Assembly (NCBI RefSeq): GCF_035481675.1
Contig: NZ_JAYJJW010000001.1
Coordinates: 682,001 to 746,000, forward strand
Origin: Alteriqipengyuania_B sp035481675
GTDB lineage: Bacteria; Pseudomonadota; Alphaproteobacteria; Sphingomonadales; Sphingomonadaceae
Direction: 5' to 3'
Length of the DNA stretch: 64,000 nucleotides
Shown: positions 16,460-25,087 of the stretch, piece by piece
Position numbering within the stretch: position 1 is the first letter of the stretch
Layout: every line of letters starts with the position of its first letter
The notes under the pieces: generated by a model
What the model saw: only the letters and a program-made list of their open reading frames with translations
Databases searched by the model: none
Told to the model about the DNA's origin: nothing
Position numbers and translations under genes: made by a program

Positions 16460-18058
16460 ATGACGTACCAGGCGAAAATCGACGAACTCGGCAAGACCAT
16501 CGGCGCGAACGGCAGTCCGTGGAACGCCATAGATGCGGAATCGGCAGCGCGGATGCGCCTGCAGAACCGCTTCGCCACCGGCCTCGACATCGCGAAATAC
16601 ACCGCGAAGATCATGCGCCGCGACATGGAAGCTTATGACGCCGATCCGGCGAACTATACCCAGTCGCTCGGCTGCTGGCACGGTTTCATCGGCCAGCAGA
16701 AGATGATCAGCATTAAGAAGCATTTCGGCACGACCAAGCAGCGCTACCTGTACCTGTCGGGCTGGATGGTCGCGGCCCTGCGCAGCGAATTCGGCCCCCT
16801 GCCCGACCAGTCGATGCACGAGAAGACCAGCGTTCCCGCGCTGATCGAGGAGCTCTACACCTTCCTCAAGCAGGCCGACGCCCGCGAACTGGGCGGCCTG
16901 TTCCGCGACCTCGATACGGCGCGTGAACGCGGTGACGAGATGGAAGCCAAGCGCATCGAAGCCGCTATCGAGAACCACGAAACGCACGTCGTTCCGATCA
17001 TCGCCGACATCGATGCCGGCTTCGGCAATGCGGAAGCGACCTACCTGCTCGCCAAGAAGATGATCGAAGCGGGCGCCTGCGCGCTGCAGATCGAGAACCA
17101 GGTTTCGGACGAGAAGCAGTGCGGCCACCAGGACGGCAAGGTCACCGTCCCGCACGAGGACTTCCTGCAGAAGATCCGTGCCATCCGCTACGCCTTCCTG
17201 GAGCTGGGCGTCGACGACGGTATCATCGTCGCCCGGACCGACAGCCTGGGCGCCGGCCTGACCAAGCAGATCGCCTACACCAAGGAAGAAGGCGACCTCG
17301 GCGACCAGTACAACAGCTTCCTCGACTGCGAAGAGGTCGACCCTGCCGACATCCGCAATGGCGACGTCTTCCTGAGCCGCGAAGGCAAGCTGCTGCGGCC
17401 CAAGCGCCTGCCGAGCAACCTCTACCAGTTCCGCTCCGGAACGGGCGAGGACCGGTGCGTGCTCGACGGCATCACCTCGCTCCAGCATGGCGCCGACCTG
17501 CTGTGGATCGAAACCGAAAAGCCGCACATCGAACAGATTGCCGGCATGGTCGATCGCATCCGCGAGGTCGTGCCCAATGCCAAGCTGGTCTACAACAACT
17601 CGCCCAGCTTCAACTGGACGCTGAACTTCCGCCAGCAGGTCTACGATGCTTGGACGGAAGCCGGCAAGGACGTGAGCGGCTACGATCGCGACCGGCTGAT
17701 GAGCGTGGATTACGACGGCACGGACCTGGCAGCCGAAGCCGACGAGAAGATCCGCACCTTCCAGCGCGACGCGGCGAAGCGGGCGGGTATTTTCCACCAC
17801 CTGATTACCCTGCCGACGTACCACACGGCTGCGCTGAGCACCGACAACCTGGCCAAAGAGTACTTCGGCGACCAGGCGATGCTTGGGTACGTCAAGAACG
17901 TCCAGCGCGAGGAAATCCGCCAGGGTATCGCCTGCGTGAAGCACCAGAACATGGCCGGCTCCGACATCGGGGACGATCACAAGGAAGCCTTCGCCGGCGA
18001 AGCGGCCCTCAAGGCCGGCGGCAAGGACAACACGATGAACCAGTTCGAGGCTGCGTAA
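16460..18058 (+). CDS. aceA: Isocitrate lyase
   Basis: Isocitrate lyase splits isocitrate into glyoxylate and succinate, the committed step of the glyoxylate bypass for growth on acetate or fatty acids. The 532-residue form is the longer Pseudomonas-type enzyme, and the catalytic loop reads KQCGH with Cys221. Other diagnostic segments are DIDAGFGNAEATYLLAKKMI, VARTDSLGA and YNNSPSFNW. ATG 16460 follows TTGGAG by about seven bases; the open frame upstream has no family similarity. The next gene is a 58-residue protein 25 bp downstream. Expression is probably set by the divergent XRE regulator. Confidence 0.96.
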   Translation: MTYQAKIDELGKTIGANGSPWNAIDAESAARMRLQNRFATGLDIAKYTAKIMRRDMEAYDADPANYTQSLGCWHGFIGQQKMISIKKHFGTTKQRYLYLSGWMVAALRSEFGPLPDQSMHEKTSVPALIEELYTFLKQADARELGGLFRDLDTARERGDEMEAKRIEAAIENHETHVVPIIADIDAGFGNAEATYLLAKKMIEAGACALQIENQVSDEKQCGHQDGKVTVPHEDFLQKIRAIRYAFLELGVDDGIIVARTDSLGAGLTKQIAYTKEEGDLGDQYNSFLDCEEVDPADIRNGDVFLSREGKLLRPKRLPSNLYQFRSGTGEDRCVLDGITSLQHGADLLWIETEKPHIEQIAGMVDRIREVVPNAKLVYNNSPSFNWTLNFRQQVYDAWTEAGKDVSGYDRDRLMSVDYDGTDLAAEADEKIRTFQRDAAKRAGIFHHLITLPTYHTAALSTDNLAKEYFGDQAMLGYVKNVQREEIRQGIACVKHQNMAGSDIGDDHKEAFAGEAALKAGGKDNTMNQFEAA

Positions 18059-18083
18059 GCGCAGCCCATCGAGGAGAGACACG

Positions 18084-18260
18084 ATGACCGACACAGAAAC
18101 CAAGCCGACGAGCGAACCGGCCCGCGCACGGGCGCTGTTCTCCACCGCCGACTTCAAGCTGCTGCGCGCTGCGCTGGAAAGCCACGCCAAGGCGACCGAG
18201 GACCAGGCGACCTTGCGCAAGATTACCGACCTGCACCACCGGCTCGGCACCTACAATTAA
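18084..18260 (+). CDS. Small conserved protein downstream of aceA
   Basis: This is a 58-residue cytosolic protein with a polar N-terminus and a helical core (FSTADFKLLRAALESHAKAT). It has a strong ribosome binding site (GAGGAGAG, six bases before the ATG) and lies 25 bp after aceA, before a strong terminator, so it shares the aceA transcript. I recall small ORFs in this position in related genomes but know no function. A role connected to isocitrate lyase is only inferred from the operon. Confidence 0.7.
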   Translation: MTDTETKPTSEPARARALFSTADFKLLRAALESHAKATEDQATLRKITDLHHRLGTYN

Positions 18261-18284
18261 CCAACCATCTCCTGGGGAGGAGAC

Positions 18285-18325
18285 GGCGGTCGTCGGGCAC
18301 AGCGCCCGGCGGCCGCCACATTTTC
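18285..18325 (+). terminator. Rho-independent terminator of the aceA operon
   Basis: A 14-bp stem (GGCGGTCGTCGGGC at 18285-18298 with GCCCGGCGGCCGCC at 18304-18317, two G-T pairs) and 5-base loop are followed by ACATTTTCTT. Confidence 0.85.
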
Positions 18326-18381
18326 TTAACCATCCGCCGCGCCGGTATCGTTAACCCTTCCGCGCTATTCGCTCCGGCATC

Positions 18382-18906
18382 ATGGTGCGCAAGAAGCAAC
18401 CCAACAAAGGCAAGTTCCGGATCTACCAGCACTTCGCTGCGGCTACGGTTGCCATTACGCTTGTCATCGCGCTGATCGCGGATGGCGAGGAAGGGCGCGC
18501 CACTGCGGCGGAGGCCTTGGCCAAAGAGCGCGCGGAGGCTCAGAAGTCCGGCGAAATCCGGGTGGTGAAGCGCGCCCCTATCTTCCAGTCCATGCCCACC
18601 AGCGACGATGGCTGGGGCAGCGCGGCCGGCGCATCGACCAGCAATGCCTACGGCAGCGGGGGCGTGTCGGCACGCGGTCGCGGCGGCGTCGAAATCGACG
18701 ATGCCACCCTGGCCAAGCTGGGTCTCACCCGCGCGGAATGGAACGCGCTGTCCGATAGCCAGAAAATCCGTCTCCTCCAGCAGATTGGCCGCGATCCCGA
18801 GCAGGAAGAGGCCGACCGCCAGAGAAATGCCGCGCAAATGGCAGAGGAATCCCGCCAGCGTGCCGGCGGCGCCGACTACGGCAGCGGCGGCGATGCGCCG
18901 GGCTAG
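18382..18906 (+). CDS. Hypothetical membrane-anchored protein
   Basis: The 174-residue protein has a basic N-terminus, one hydrophobic segment (about residues 19-33, AAATVAITLVIALIADG), then a polar, Gly/Ser-rich region. Its C-terminal helical part (about 100-165) includes ATLAKLGLTRAEWNALSDSQ, which resembles a short helical hairpin. It is probably held in the inner membrane with its tail in the periplasm. It stands alone after the aceA terminator and converges on the amidohydrolase gene. No function can be assigned. Confidence 0.65.
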   Translation: MVRKKQPNKGKFRIYQHFAAATVAITLVIALIADGEEGRATAAEALAKERAEAQKSGEIRVVKRAPIFQSMPTSDDGWGSAAGASTSNAYGSGGVSARGRGGVEIDDATLAKLGLTRAEWNALSDSQKIRLLQQIGRDPEQEEADRQRNAAQMAEESRQRAGGADYGSGGDAPG

Positions 18907-18934
18907 TCGCCCTTAGTTGCCCTTAGTCGCCCTT
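18905..18934. repeat. Three 10-bp tandem repeats at the end of the M20 gene
   Basis: AGTCGCCCTT, AGTTGCCCTT and AGTCGCCCTT lie in direct tandem between two convergent genes. The rightmost copy contains the last codons and, with the middle copy, the stop codon of the M20 amidohydrolase gene. The repeats probably arose by slippage and could move the stop codon. Confidence 0.7.
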
Positions 18935-20245
18935 CGGCATCAGTCGCAACGCGCCCGCCGCAAGCGCTTCCGCACCGGTCGCTATCACCTTTTCCGCATC
19001 GGGCGCCCAGAAGGGGCTGTGCAGCGACGGAAGGGCGGTCCCGTTCTCTTTCGCCGCGAGGAATTCCGCCATCGGCACGCCGCCGACCCAGAAAATCAGC
19101 GATTGGATGGAGTCGGGATCGGAACGGCGAAAGCGGCCGAAATCCTCCCCGCCCATGACGGAGGGGACCTGCATCACACGATCCTCGCCGAAGCGCGCGC
19201 GGAAGGCGGCCATCGTAGCCTCGGTAAAATCGACGTCGTTGTACGTGGACGGCGTGAACTCGTCTGCCATTTGGACCACCGGCATCAGTTCGTCGGGAAG
19301 GCCGGAGGCGATGGCTTCGCCCTTGGCGATACGGGCGATGCCGTCGAGCAGCAGCTGGCGGGATTCGTCGGAATAGCTGCGCACGGTCAATTGGAGCTTC
19401 GCTTGGTCCGAAATGATGTTGTGCTTGGTCCCGGCATGGAAGCTGCCGACGGTGATGACGGCGGGATCGAGCGGCGAGGATTCTCGGCTGATCAGCGTTT
19501 GCAGCTTCATCACGATAGCGCTTGCAAGGACGACCGGGTCCTTGGTCGTCTGCGGATAGGCCCCGTGCCCGCCAATCCCGCGCACCGTGATATCGACGCT
19601 GTCGACGTTGGCCAGCGCGAAACCCGGAGCATAGCCGATCATCCCGGCGGGAAACTGCGCCGCGTCGTGCATCGCCAGCGCATAGTCGGGCTTGGGGAAG
19701 CGCTCGAACAGCCCGTCTTCCAGCATGGCCTTGGCACCCTCCCCGGTTTCTTCGGCCGGCTGCAGGGTCATCACCAGCGTGCCGGACCAATCATCCTTCC
19801 GCTCGGTAAGTAGCTGGGCCGTACCGATGAAGGCGGTCATGTGCGTGTCGTGGCCGCAGGCATGCATGATCCCGCTTTCGACGCCCGAATCCGGCGTACC
19901 CCGGCGGGTGGATGCGAACGGCAGGCCGGTTTGCTCGGTTACCGGCAGCCCGTCCATGTCGGCGCGGATCATGACCACCGGCCCGTCGCCGTTGCGCATC
20001 ACGGAAACCACCCCGGTGCGTCCGACCCCCTCGGTAACTTCGAAGCCCATCTCGCGCATCATGGCAGCCAGCTTGGCCGCGGTGCGCACTTCCTGGAAGC
20101 TGAGTTCCGGATTGGCATGAAGGTCGCGGTAAAGCTCCATCAGCGCCGGCATGTCTTCGGCTAGGTCCGTGCGCAGGTCGTTTGCAGAGGCGGGGCCGTG
20201 TGCGAGGACCAGCGCTGCCGCGCCCAGTGCGAAAAGCGATTTCAT
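18923..20245 (-). CDS. Exported M20-family metallo-amidohydrolase
   Basis: This 440-residue zinc hydrolase of the M20D/amidohydrolase group removes acyl or amino acid groups from substrates such as N-acyl amino acids or hippurate. Metal and catalytic motifs include MHACGHDTHM near residue 125 and LQPAEETGEGA. The dimerisation domain has VDITVRGIGGHGAYPQ, and GGEDF lies near the C-terminus. A signal peptide (residues 1-21, ending GPASA) points to the periplasm. ATG 20245 follows GGGGAGGGG; the frame continues upstream into the permease gene, but that part is not protein-like. It lies 29 bp after the SLC13 permease, so it may supply a substrate carried by that permease. Confidence 0.87.
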   Translation of the reverse strand: MKSLFALGAAALVLAHGPASANDLRTDLAEDMPALMELYRDLHANPELSFQEVRTAAKLAAMMREMGFEVTEGVGRTGVVSVMRNGDGPVVMIRADMDGLPVTEQTGLPFASTRRGTPDSGVESGIMHACGHDTHMTAFIGTAQLLTERKDDWSGTLVMTLQPAEETGEGAKAMLEDGLFERFPKPDYALAMHDAAQFPAGMIGYAPGFALANVDSVDITVRGIGGHGAYPQTTKDPVVLASAIVMKLQTLISRESSPLDPAVITVGSFHAGTKHNIISDQAKLQLTVRSYSDESRQLLLDGIARIAKGEAIASGLPDELMPVVQMADEFTPSTYNDVDFTEATMAAFRARFGEDRVMQVPSVMGGEDFGRFRRSDPDSIQSLIFWVGGVPMAEFLAAKENGTALPSLHSPFWAPDAEKVIATGAEALAAGALRLMPKGD

Positions 20246-20274
20246 GACAATTCCCCTCCCCGAGAAAACCGCGG

Positions 20275-22074
20275 CTACATCCCGTAACTCAGCGCCAGCA
20301 GCACCGAAAGCGAGGCGACCATGATCAGCACCAACGGGACGCCAGTGCGGATGTAGTCCGCGAACACATACGACCCCTCGCCCATGATCAGCATGTTCGT
20401 CTGGTAGGCGATGGGCGTGGCATAGCACAGGTTGCAACCGAACAGCACGGCCAGCACCAGCGGCTCTGCCGGCAGGTTGAGCTGGGCGGCGATGGCGAAG
20501 GCGATCGGCGTCCCCACCGTCGCCGCCGTGGCGTTGGATGCAAAATTGGTGAGCATCGTCACGAACAGCATGATCGCCGCGATGATCCCGGCCGGTGGCA
20601 GGTACTGCAGTCCAGCCGAGAGGACTTCTCCCAGCCACCCGGCTGCGCCGCTGTCGAGGATGATCCGGCCGATGGCGATACTGGCGGCGATGAGCACGAT
20701 GACCTGGCCGGACAAGGCGCGGCCCACGCGGTCGAACTTCACGCAGCCGGTGAGGAACATCAGGATTGCGCCTGCCAGCGCGGAAATGGCGATCGGGAAG
20801 ATACCTGTGGAGGCTGTGAACACCGCCACACCCATGATGACGGCGGACAACAGCGCTTTCGACTTGCGCGGCATTTCCCGCGCGCCTTCGAGCATCAGCA
20901 GGCTGTCGGTCGAGGCGAAATTATGCAGGTCTTCGGGCAGGCCCATCACCAGCAGCACGTCGCCTTCGGTGATGCGCTGGTCGCCGACTTCGCTGAATTC
21001 CTGCCGCGGGCCGATGAGCCGCTGGGGCCGATGGACGCCGAGCACGGCGACGCCGTAGAGGTCCGCTACGCCAGAAGTCGGAAGCGTGCGATTGATGAGG
21101 CGGGAATCGGCGGTGACCGTCATTTCGACCGCCAGAATGTCTTTACGCTTCGTGGCGGAATCGCGCCGGATCCGGTCGAGAACCCAAGCCGGCGCCAGTT
21201 CCCCCTGCAGGACGCGCATCGCATCCTCCAGCGCTTCGTGGGATCCGGAGATATGGAGGCGCTGCTGGGGTTGCAGCGGGCCGGTAACGTCGTCGTGGAA
21301 CTTTATGTCTTCGGGCAAGCGCGGCAAGATGTCGGCGAGGGACTGGCCGGCGAAAGCGCTTTCCGCCCCGATCCTCAGGCGGGCGTGGAAGCGCCGCTTT
21401 TCGGTTTCGTCGATCACGCGGTTGTCCGGTAGCTGCCGAGGCATCACCAGCCAGATGTAAGGCAGTGCGATCAGCGACGCGCCGAGCACGATGGGCGTGA
21501 AATGGAACACGCCCATTTCCCGCATGCCGAGATCCACGGCGATCGAAACCACGAGGATATTGGTCGAGGTACCGATCGTCGTCGCCAGCCCGCCGAGCAG
21601 GGATGCCGCGTTGAGCGGGATGAGCGTCTTGGAAGCCGGCATCGCCCCGCGCTGGGCCAGCGCCACGAAAATGGGGATCAGGAGGACGAGGACCGGCGTG
21701 TTGTTGACGAACATCGACAGAACGAAGGTCGCCACCAGCGACACCAGCAGGCCGACCTGCAGATTCGCCTTGAAGACCCTTTCCAGGAACCGCGCCGCCG
21801 GCTCCAGCGCGCCGGTCACCACCAGTCCCCGGCCCATCACCATCAGGGCGCAGATCGTGATGAGCGCGTAGTGACCGAAACCGCCGAACGCCAGCGCCAG
21901 TCCGTCCGTCGGGCTCGTGCCCTCCAGCGGGAAGAAATAGAGACCGACGGCGATGACCGCGATGGTCAGCAGCGACACGATCTCGATCGACATCTTGCCG
22001 CGCACGAAGGCGACGAACATGGCGATCGTCACGGCCATCGCGGCCATCGCGTGATAAGACGGGGCTTCGATCAC
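20275..22074 (-). CDS. SLC13-family permease with cytosolic TrkA-C domains
   Basis: The 599-residue protein has the layout of SLC13/CitT-like anion transporters: two membrane halves flanking a soluble insert. The membrane parts contain FVNNTPVLVLLIPI and the signature GLATTIGTSTNILV; the second half carries NFASNATAATVGTP. Residues about 215-405 are soluble and look like two TrkA-C ligand-binding units. Substrates of relatives are dicarboxylates, sulfate or other anions. The start is a GTG; ATGs inside the first helix are possible alternatives. It forms a probable two-gene unit with the amidohydrolase. Confidence 0.87.
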   Translation of the reverse strand: MIEAPSYHAMAAMAVTIAMFVAFVRGKMSIEIVSLLTIAVIAVGLYFFPLEGTSPTDGLALAFGGFGHYALITICALMVMGRGLVVTGALEPAARFLERVFKANLQVGLLVSLVATFVLSMFVNNTPVLVLLIPIFVALAQRGAMPASKTLIPLNAASLLGGLATTIGTSTNILVVSIAVDLGMREMGVFHFTPIVLGASLIALPYIWLVMPRQLPDNRVIDETEKRRFHARLRIGAESAFAGQSLADILPRLPEDIKFHDDVTGPLQPQQRLHISGSHEALEDAMRVLQGELAPAWVLDRIRRDSATKRKDILAVEMTVTADSRLINRTLPTSGVADLYGVAVLGVHRPQRLIGPRQEFSEVGDQRITEGDVLLVMGLPEDLHNFASTDSLLMLEGAREMPRKSKALLSAVIMGVAVFTASTGIFPIAISALAGAILMFLTGCVKFDRVGRALSGQVIVLIAASIAIGRIILDSGAAGWLGEVLSAGLQYLPPAGIIAAIMLFVTMLTNFASNATAATVGTPIAFAIAAQLNLPAEPLVLAVLFGCNLCYATPIAYQTNMLIMGEGSYVFADYIRTGVPLVLIMVASLSVLLALSYGM

Positions 22075-22193
22075 AGGGAAAGCGCGCTCTGGCGCCGTGC
22101 GCCGCTGTCAGTCAGCAGGTCCATGACTTGCGAATGCACCAGCGGAGCACCTTCGCACAAGAGGCAATCGCGCGGAAAAGCGGCGAATTCCGG

Positions 22194-23474
22194 TCATTCC
22201 GCCCCGATATATCCGAACATCACCCCGCCGATCTTGCGGATCTGGATCTCCTCGCTGCCTTCCGTGATGCGATAGCGGCGATGGTGGCGGTAGATATGCT
22301 CGAACGGCTTGTGGCGCGAATAGCCGATGCCGCCGTGCACCTGCATCGCGCGGTCGGCCGCTTCGCATACGAGGCGGTTCGCCCGGTAGTTGCACATGCT
22401 CACCTTGTCGGACAATCGCCGCGCGACCTCCGTTTTCGGCATCGTGTCCATTGCGGCAGCAGTGGCATGGATCAGCTGGCGGAGCATCGCAGCCTCGGTC
22501 TGCAATTCGACCATCGGGAACTGGATGGCCTGGTTGGAAGCGAGGGGCTTGCCGAAGGGCTTGCGCTCTTTCGCGTATTTCACGCTCTCGTCGATGCAGT
22601 ATTGCGCCGCGCCGAGCGAGCTTGCCGCCTGCCGGATGCGGTTCTCGTGCACGAAATGCTGCGCGGCGGCGAGGCCCCGATCGACGTCGCCCAGCACGGC
22701 ATCTTCGGGGATCCAGACGTCGGTCAGCGAGAGCTTGGGGTGGTCTGTGGGCATGTTGAAGGTCCACAGATACTCGCCGATTTCGACCCCCGGCGCATCG
22801 TACGGCACGATGAAACAGCCGATGCCCCTGGTATCCCCGTCCTCACCCGAATGCCGCGCGAAGACCATGCAGTGGGTCGCCACATGGCTGCCGGTGGTCC
22901 ACATCTTGTTGCCATTGATCAGCCAGCCCGGCCGGCCGTCACGCCCGGATCGCACGGCGCGCGTATCCATCCACGTTGCATCGCTGCCGTGGTCTTCCTC
23001 GGTCAGGCCGAAGCTCCAGAGCATCTCCCCGCGCAGCATGGCGGGGATGAAATCGGCTTTCTGTTCTTCGGTCCCGAAGTCGCGCACCATGAGCGGCTGG
23101 ACGAGATTGCCGACGATGCTGCTTTCGTTCTGCAGGTCGTTGTGCAGGCCGAGGCCCCGCGCGGCGAGGTGTTCGCGGATGCAGGCCATGGCCAAGTGGC
23201 TACCGTTCTTGCCGCCGTATTCTTCCGGCAGGGCGAAGCGGTAATGGCCGGCTGCATCGGCGCGGCGGCGCATTTCGCGGAGCAGGTTTTCCCATTCCTT
23301 GCGCGGCAAGCCTTGGTTGTCCCAATCCGTCCGCGCGTGCTCGCGGCGATGGTCGAAAAAGCGGATGTTGTCGTCCTGTTGCTCCAGCGGCCTGATTTCC
23401 GCCTCGATGAAGGCGTCGAGTTCGGCGAGGTAGTCCGTGATCGATTGCGGGATTTCGAATGGGTTCACGTCCAT
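22194..23474 (-). CDS. Acyl-CoA dehydrogenase (ACAD10/11-like partner)
   Basis: The 426-residue flavoprotein oxidises acyl-CoA thioesters to enoyl-CoA. Family motifs are LPEEYGGKNGSHLAM, WSFGLTEEDHGSDATWM, INGNKMWTTGSHVATHCMVF and the C-terminal QVHGGIGYSRHKPFEHIYR with GSEEIQIRKIGG. ATG 23474 has AAGGAGAG directly upstream and overlaps the upstream phosphotransferase gene by 10 bp, so the two are translated together. Kinase plus ACAD mirrors the fused human ACAD10/11 and Pseudomonas LvaA/LvaC. In those systems a 4-hydroxyacyl-CoA is phosphorylated and then loses phosphate on the dehydrogenase. Such a substrate is therefore plausible but not shown. Confidence 0.88.
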   Translation of the reverse strand: MDVNPFEIPQSITDYLAELDAFIEAEIRPLEQQDDNIRFFDHRREHARTDWDNQGLPRKEWENLLREMRRRADAAGHYRFALPEEYGGKNGSHLAMACIREHLAARGLGLHNDLQNESSIVGNLVQPLMVRDFGTEEQKADFIPAMLRGEMLWSFGLTEEDHGSDATWMDTRAVRSGRDGRPGWLINGNKMWTTGSHVATHCMVFARHSGEDGDTRGIGCFIVPYDAPGVEIGEYLWTFNMPTDHPKLSLTDVWIPEDAVLGDVDRGLAAAQHFVHENRIRQAASSLGAAQYCIDESVKYAKERKPFGKPLASNQAIQFPMVELQTEAAMLRQLIHATAAAMDTMPKTEVARRLSDKVSMCNYRANRLVCEAADRAMQVHGGIGYSRHKPFEHIYRHHRRYRITEGSEEIQIRKIGGVMFGYIGAE

Positions 23475-24847
23475 CTCTCCTTCGCGACCGCGAGGCCGGC
23501 ATATTTCGGCTGGTCGATAGTGAGGCGCTCCATGGCGGTAAGCCGCAAGTGATCCCAAACGGCATCGTCACGCAGCAGCGTCCAGTCGGCGCGCAGTTGC
23601 GCAGGGAGCCGGTCCTTGCTCCGGACCATCGCCGCAAGCCGCGCGTCGTGCGCGGTGCTGAAGGCCGGACCGAGTTCTGCCTGCCGCTGCGCCATGCCGA
23701 GGGCGTTGATTGCCATCAGCGCATCGAACCGAGCATGGCCGGTAGCATCGCCCAGACGGGCCTTCTCGCGCTCTCGCAAGGCGGCCAGCAATTCGCCGTA
23801 GTGGCTTTCGCCTCTGTAATCCGCATCTCCCGGTTCTGCCCACGAAAGGGGACGGCTCGCGCCCCGCTGCGGTTCGAGCAAGAGCAAGAGGTCGATTTCA
23901 ACTTCCGAGACGCGGCGCCCGATGATCGGGCGCTCCAGCGTGCGCATGGTCCCGTCGCGCCAGCTTTGCCCCATGCGCAGGCAGCAGACGCCCCACCAAA
24001 GCGTGTTGTAAAGCAGCCACCAGTCGAACCGCGCGCGCGCAACTGTTTGGCCACTCTCGCGCCGGTAGGCTTCCAGCAGTTCCTGCCGCGAGGCGAAGCC
24101 GCCGGCCTCTTTCTCCCAGTGTCCGAACCGCCAGCTTGGCGTGCAGAGATAAGCCAGGTCCTCCAGCGGATCGCCGATATGCGCGAGCTCCCAGTCGAGC
24201 ACGGCCGCGATCCCGCGGTCGTCGACGACGAGGTTGCCCATCCGGAAATCGCCATGCAGCAGGACGGTTTCAGCCGGTTCCGGACAATGCTCGTGCAGCC
24301 ACCCTGCCGCCGCATCATAGGCCGGGATTGCGCCGCCGAGCGCATCGTAGTCGGCGACCAGCAACTCGAGCCGTTCGGACGGCGTGCGGGCGACGATTTC
24401 GCCAGGCAAGCTCGCCAGATCCATCGCATGGATGGCCGCGAGTTCGCGCGCGCCGTCGACAGGCAGGGCCTCGACCGCTGCCTCGAAACGTGGCTGACCG
24501 AGGATGGCGTGTGGCATCGTTTCGCCGGCGACGCGGTCCATCACGAAGCCCTGTCCCAGTCCATCCGAAGCCGAAAGTCGCGCGACCACCGCCGGCGCTT
24601 TCACGCCGGATCGCCGTGCGATTGCGATGAGGTCGGCCTGCGCACGTAGCGACAGCGCCGCTTCGCCTTCGACATGGGCCGCATCTTCCGGCAGCTGCCG
24701 CAGGACGTATTCCCGGCCGCCCCAGTCGAATGCCCAGCTTGCCATGTTGGCCCCGCCGGAAAGCCGCTCGCAGCGCGCAAGCGCGCCCTCGCCGAATTTG
24801 GCGCGGCAGAATTCGATCAGGCGTGCCCGAAACTTGGCGTCGTCCAT
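23465..24847 (-). CDS. APH-like phosphotransferase family protein (ACAD10/LvaA type)
   Basis: The 460-residue kinase-fold protein belongs to the aminoglycoside phosphotransferase-like group. It has an N-lobe (LSGGANMASWAFDWGGREYVL), the catalytic loop LLHGDFRMGN and the metal-binding DWELAHIGDPLEDLAYL. It is about 100 residues longer than ordinary APH proteins. The next gene on the same transcript is an acyl-CoA dehydrogenase, overlapping by 10 bp. This pairing argues against antibiotic modification and for phosphorylation of a hydroxyacyl-CoA or similar metabolite. GGGAGAG lies a few bases before ATG 24847. Confidence 0.87.
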   Translation of the reverse strand: MDDAKFRARLIEFCRAKFGEGALARCERLSGGANMASWAFDWGGREYVLRQLPEDAAHVEGEAALSLRAQADLIAIARRSGVKAPAVVARLSASDGLGQGFVMDRVAGETMPHAILGQPRFEAAVEALPVDGARELAAIHAMDLASLPGEIVARTPSERLELLVADYDALGGAIPAYDAAAGWLHEHCPEPAETVLLHGDFRMGNLVVDDRGIAAVLDWELAHIGDPLEDLAYLCTPSWRFGHWEKEAGGFASRQELLEAYRRESGQTVARARFDWWLLYNTLWWGVCCLRMGQSWRDGTMRTLERPIIGRRVSEVEIDLLLLLEPQRGASRPLSWAEPGDADYRGESHYGELLAALREREKARLGDATGHARFDALMAINALGMAQRQAELGPAFSTAHDARLAAMVRSKDRLPAQLRADWTLLRDDAVWDHLRLTAMERLTIDQPKYAGLAVAKERWT

Positions 24848-24928
24848 GCTCTCTCCCGTTCGGGAAAGTGGCCGAGCGCGTTTAATCGGTCAATTAAAAC
24901 CTGTGCGGACAGGCGGGGCGCGACTGTG

Positions 24929-25013
24929 TGGTACCTCTGGCCGGACTCGAACCGGCACTTCCGAAGAAATTCGATTTTGAGTCGAACGCGTCTACCAATT
25001 CCGCCACAGAGGC
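24929..25013 (-). tRNA. tRNA-Leu (anticodon CAA)
   Basis: An 85-nt class II tRNA on the minus strand with encoded CCA. The acceptor stem is GCCTCTG with CAGAGGT, and the anticodon stem is TTCGA/TCGAA around loop CTCAAAA, giving CAA. A long variable arm follows, and the T-arm contains GGTTCGAGTCC. It lies between the kinase gene and the inositol-phosphatase-family gene. Confidence 0.95.
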
Positions 25014-25087
25014 CCATCATGGGGCCGAGCGAGGCCGACACAGTGCGCGCGGGTGACTAGCGGTGCCGCCGCCGCCCCGCAAGCATC

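Noticed and set aside
16385..18250. Long minus-strand open frame antisense to aceA
   Set aside because: aceA on the plus strand is certain; the antisense translation shows only the periodic Val/Leu/Asp bias of a shadow frame.
23465..24847. Aminoglycoside resistance (APH) gene
   Set aside because: The kinase-fold motifs are there, but the length and overlap with an acyl-CoA dehydrogenase gene point to acyl metabolite phosphorylation.
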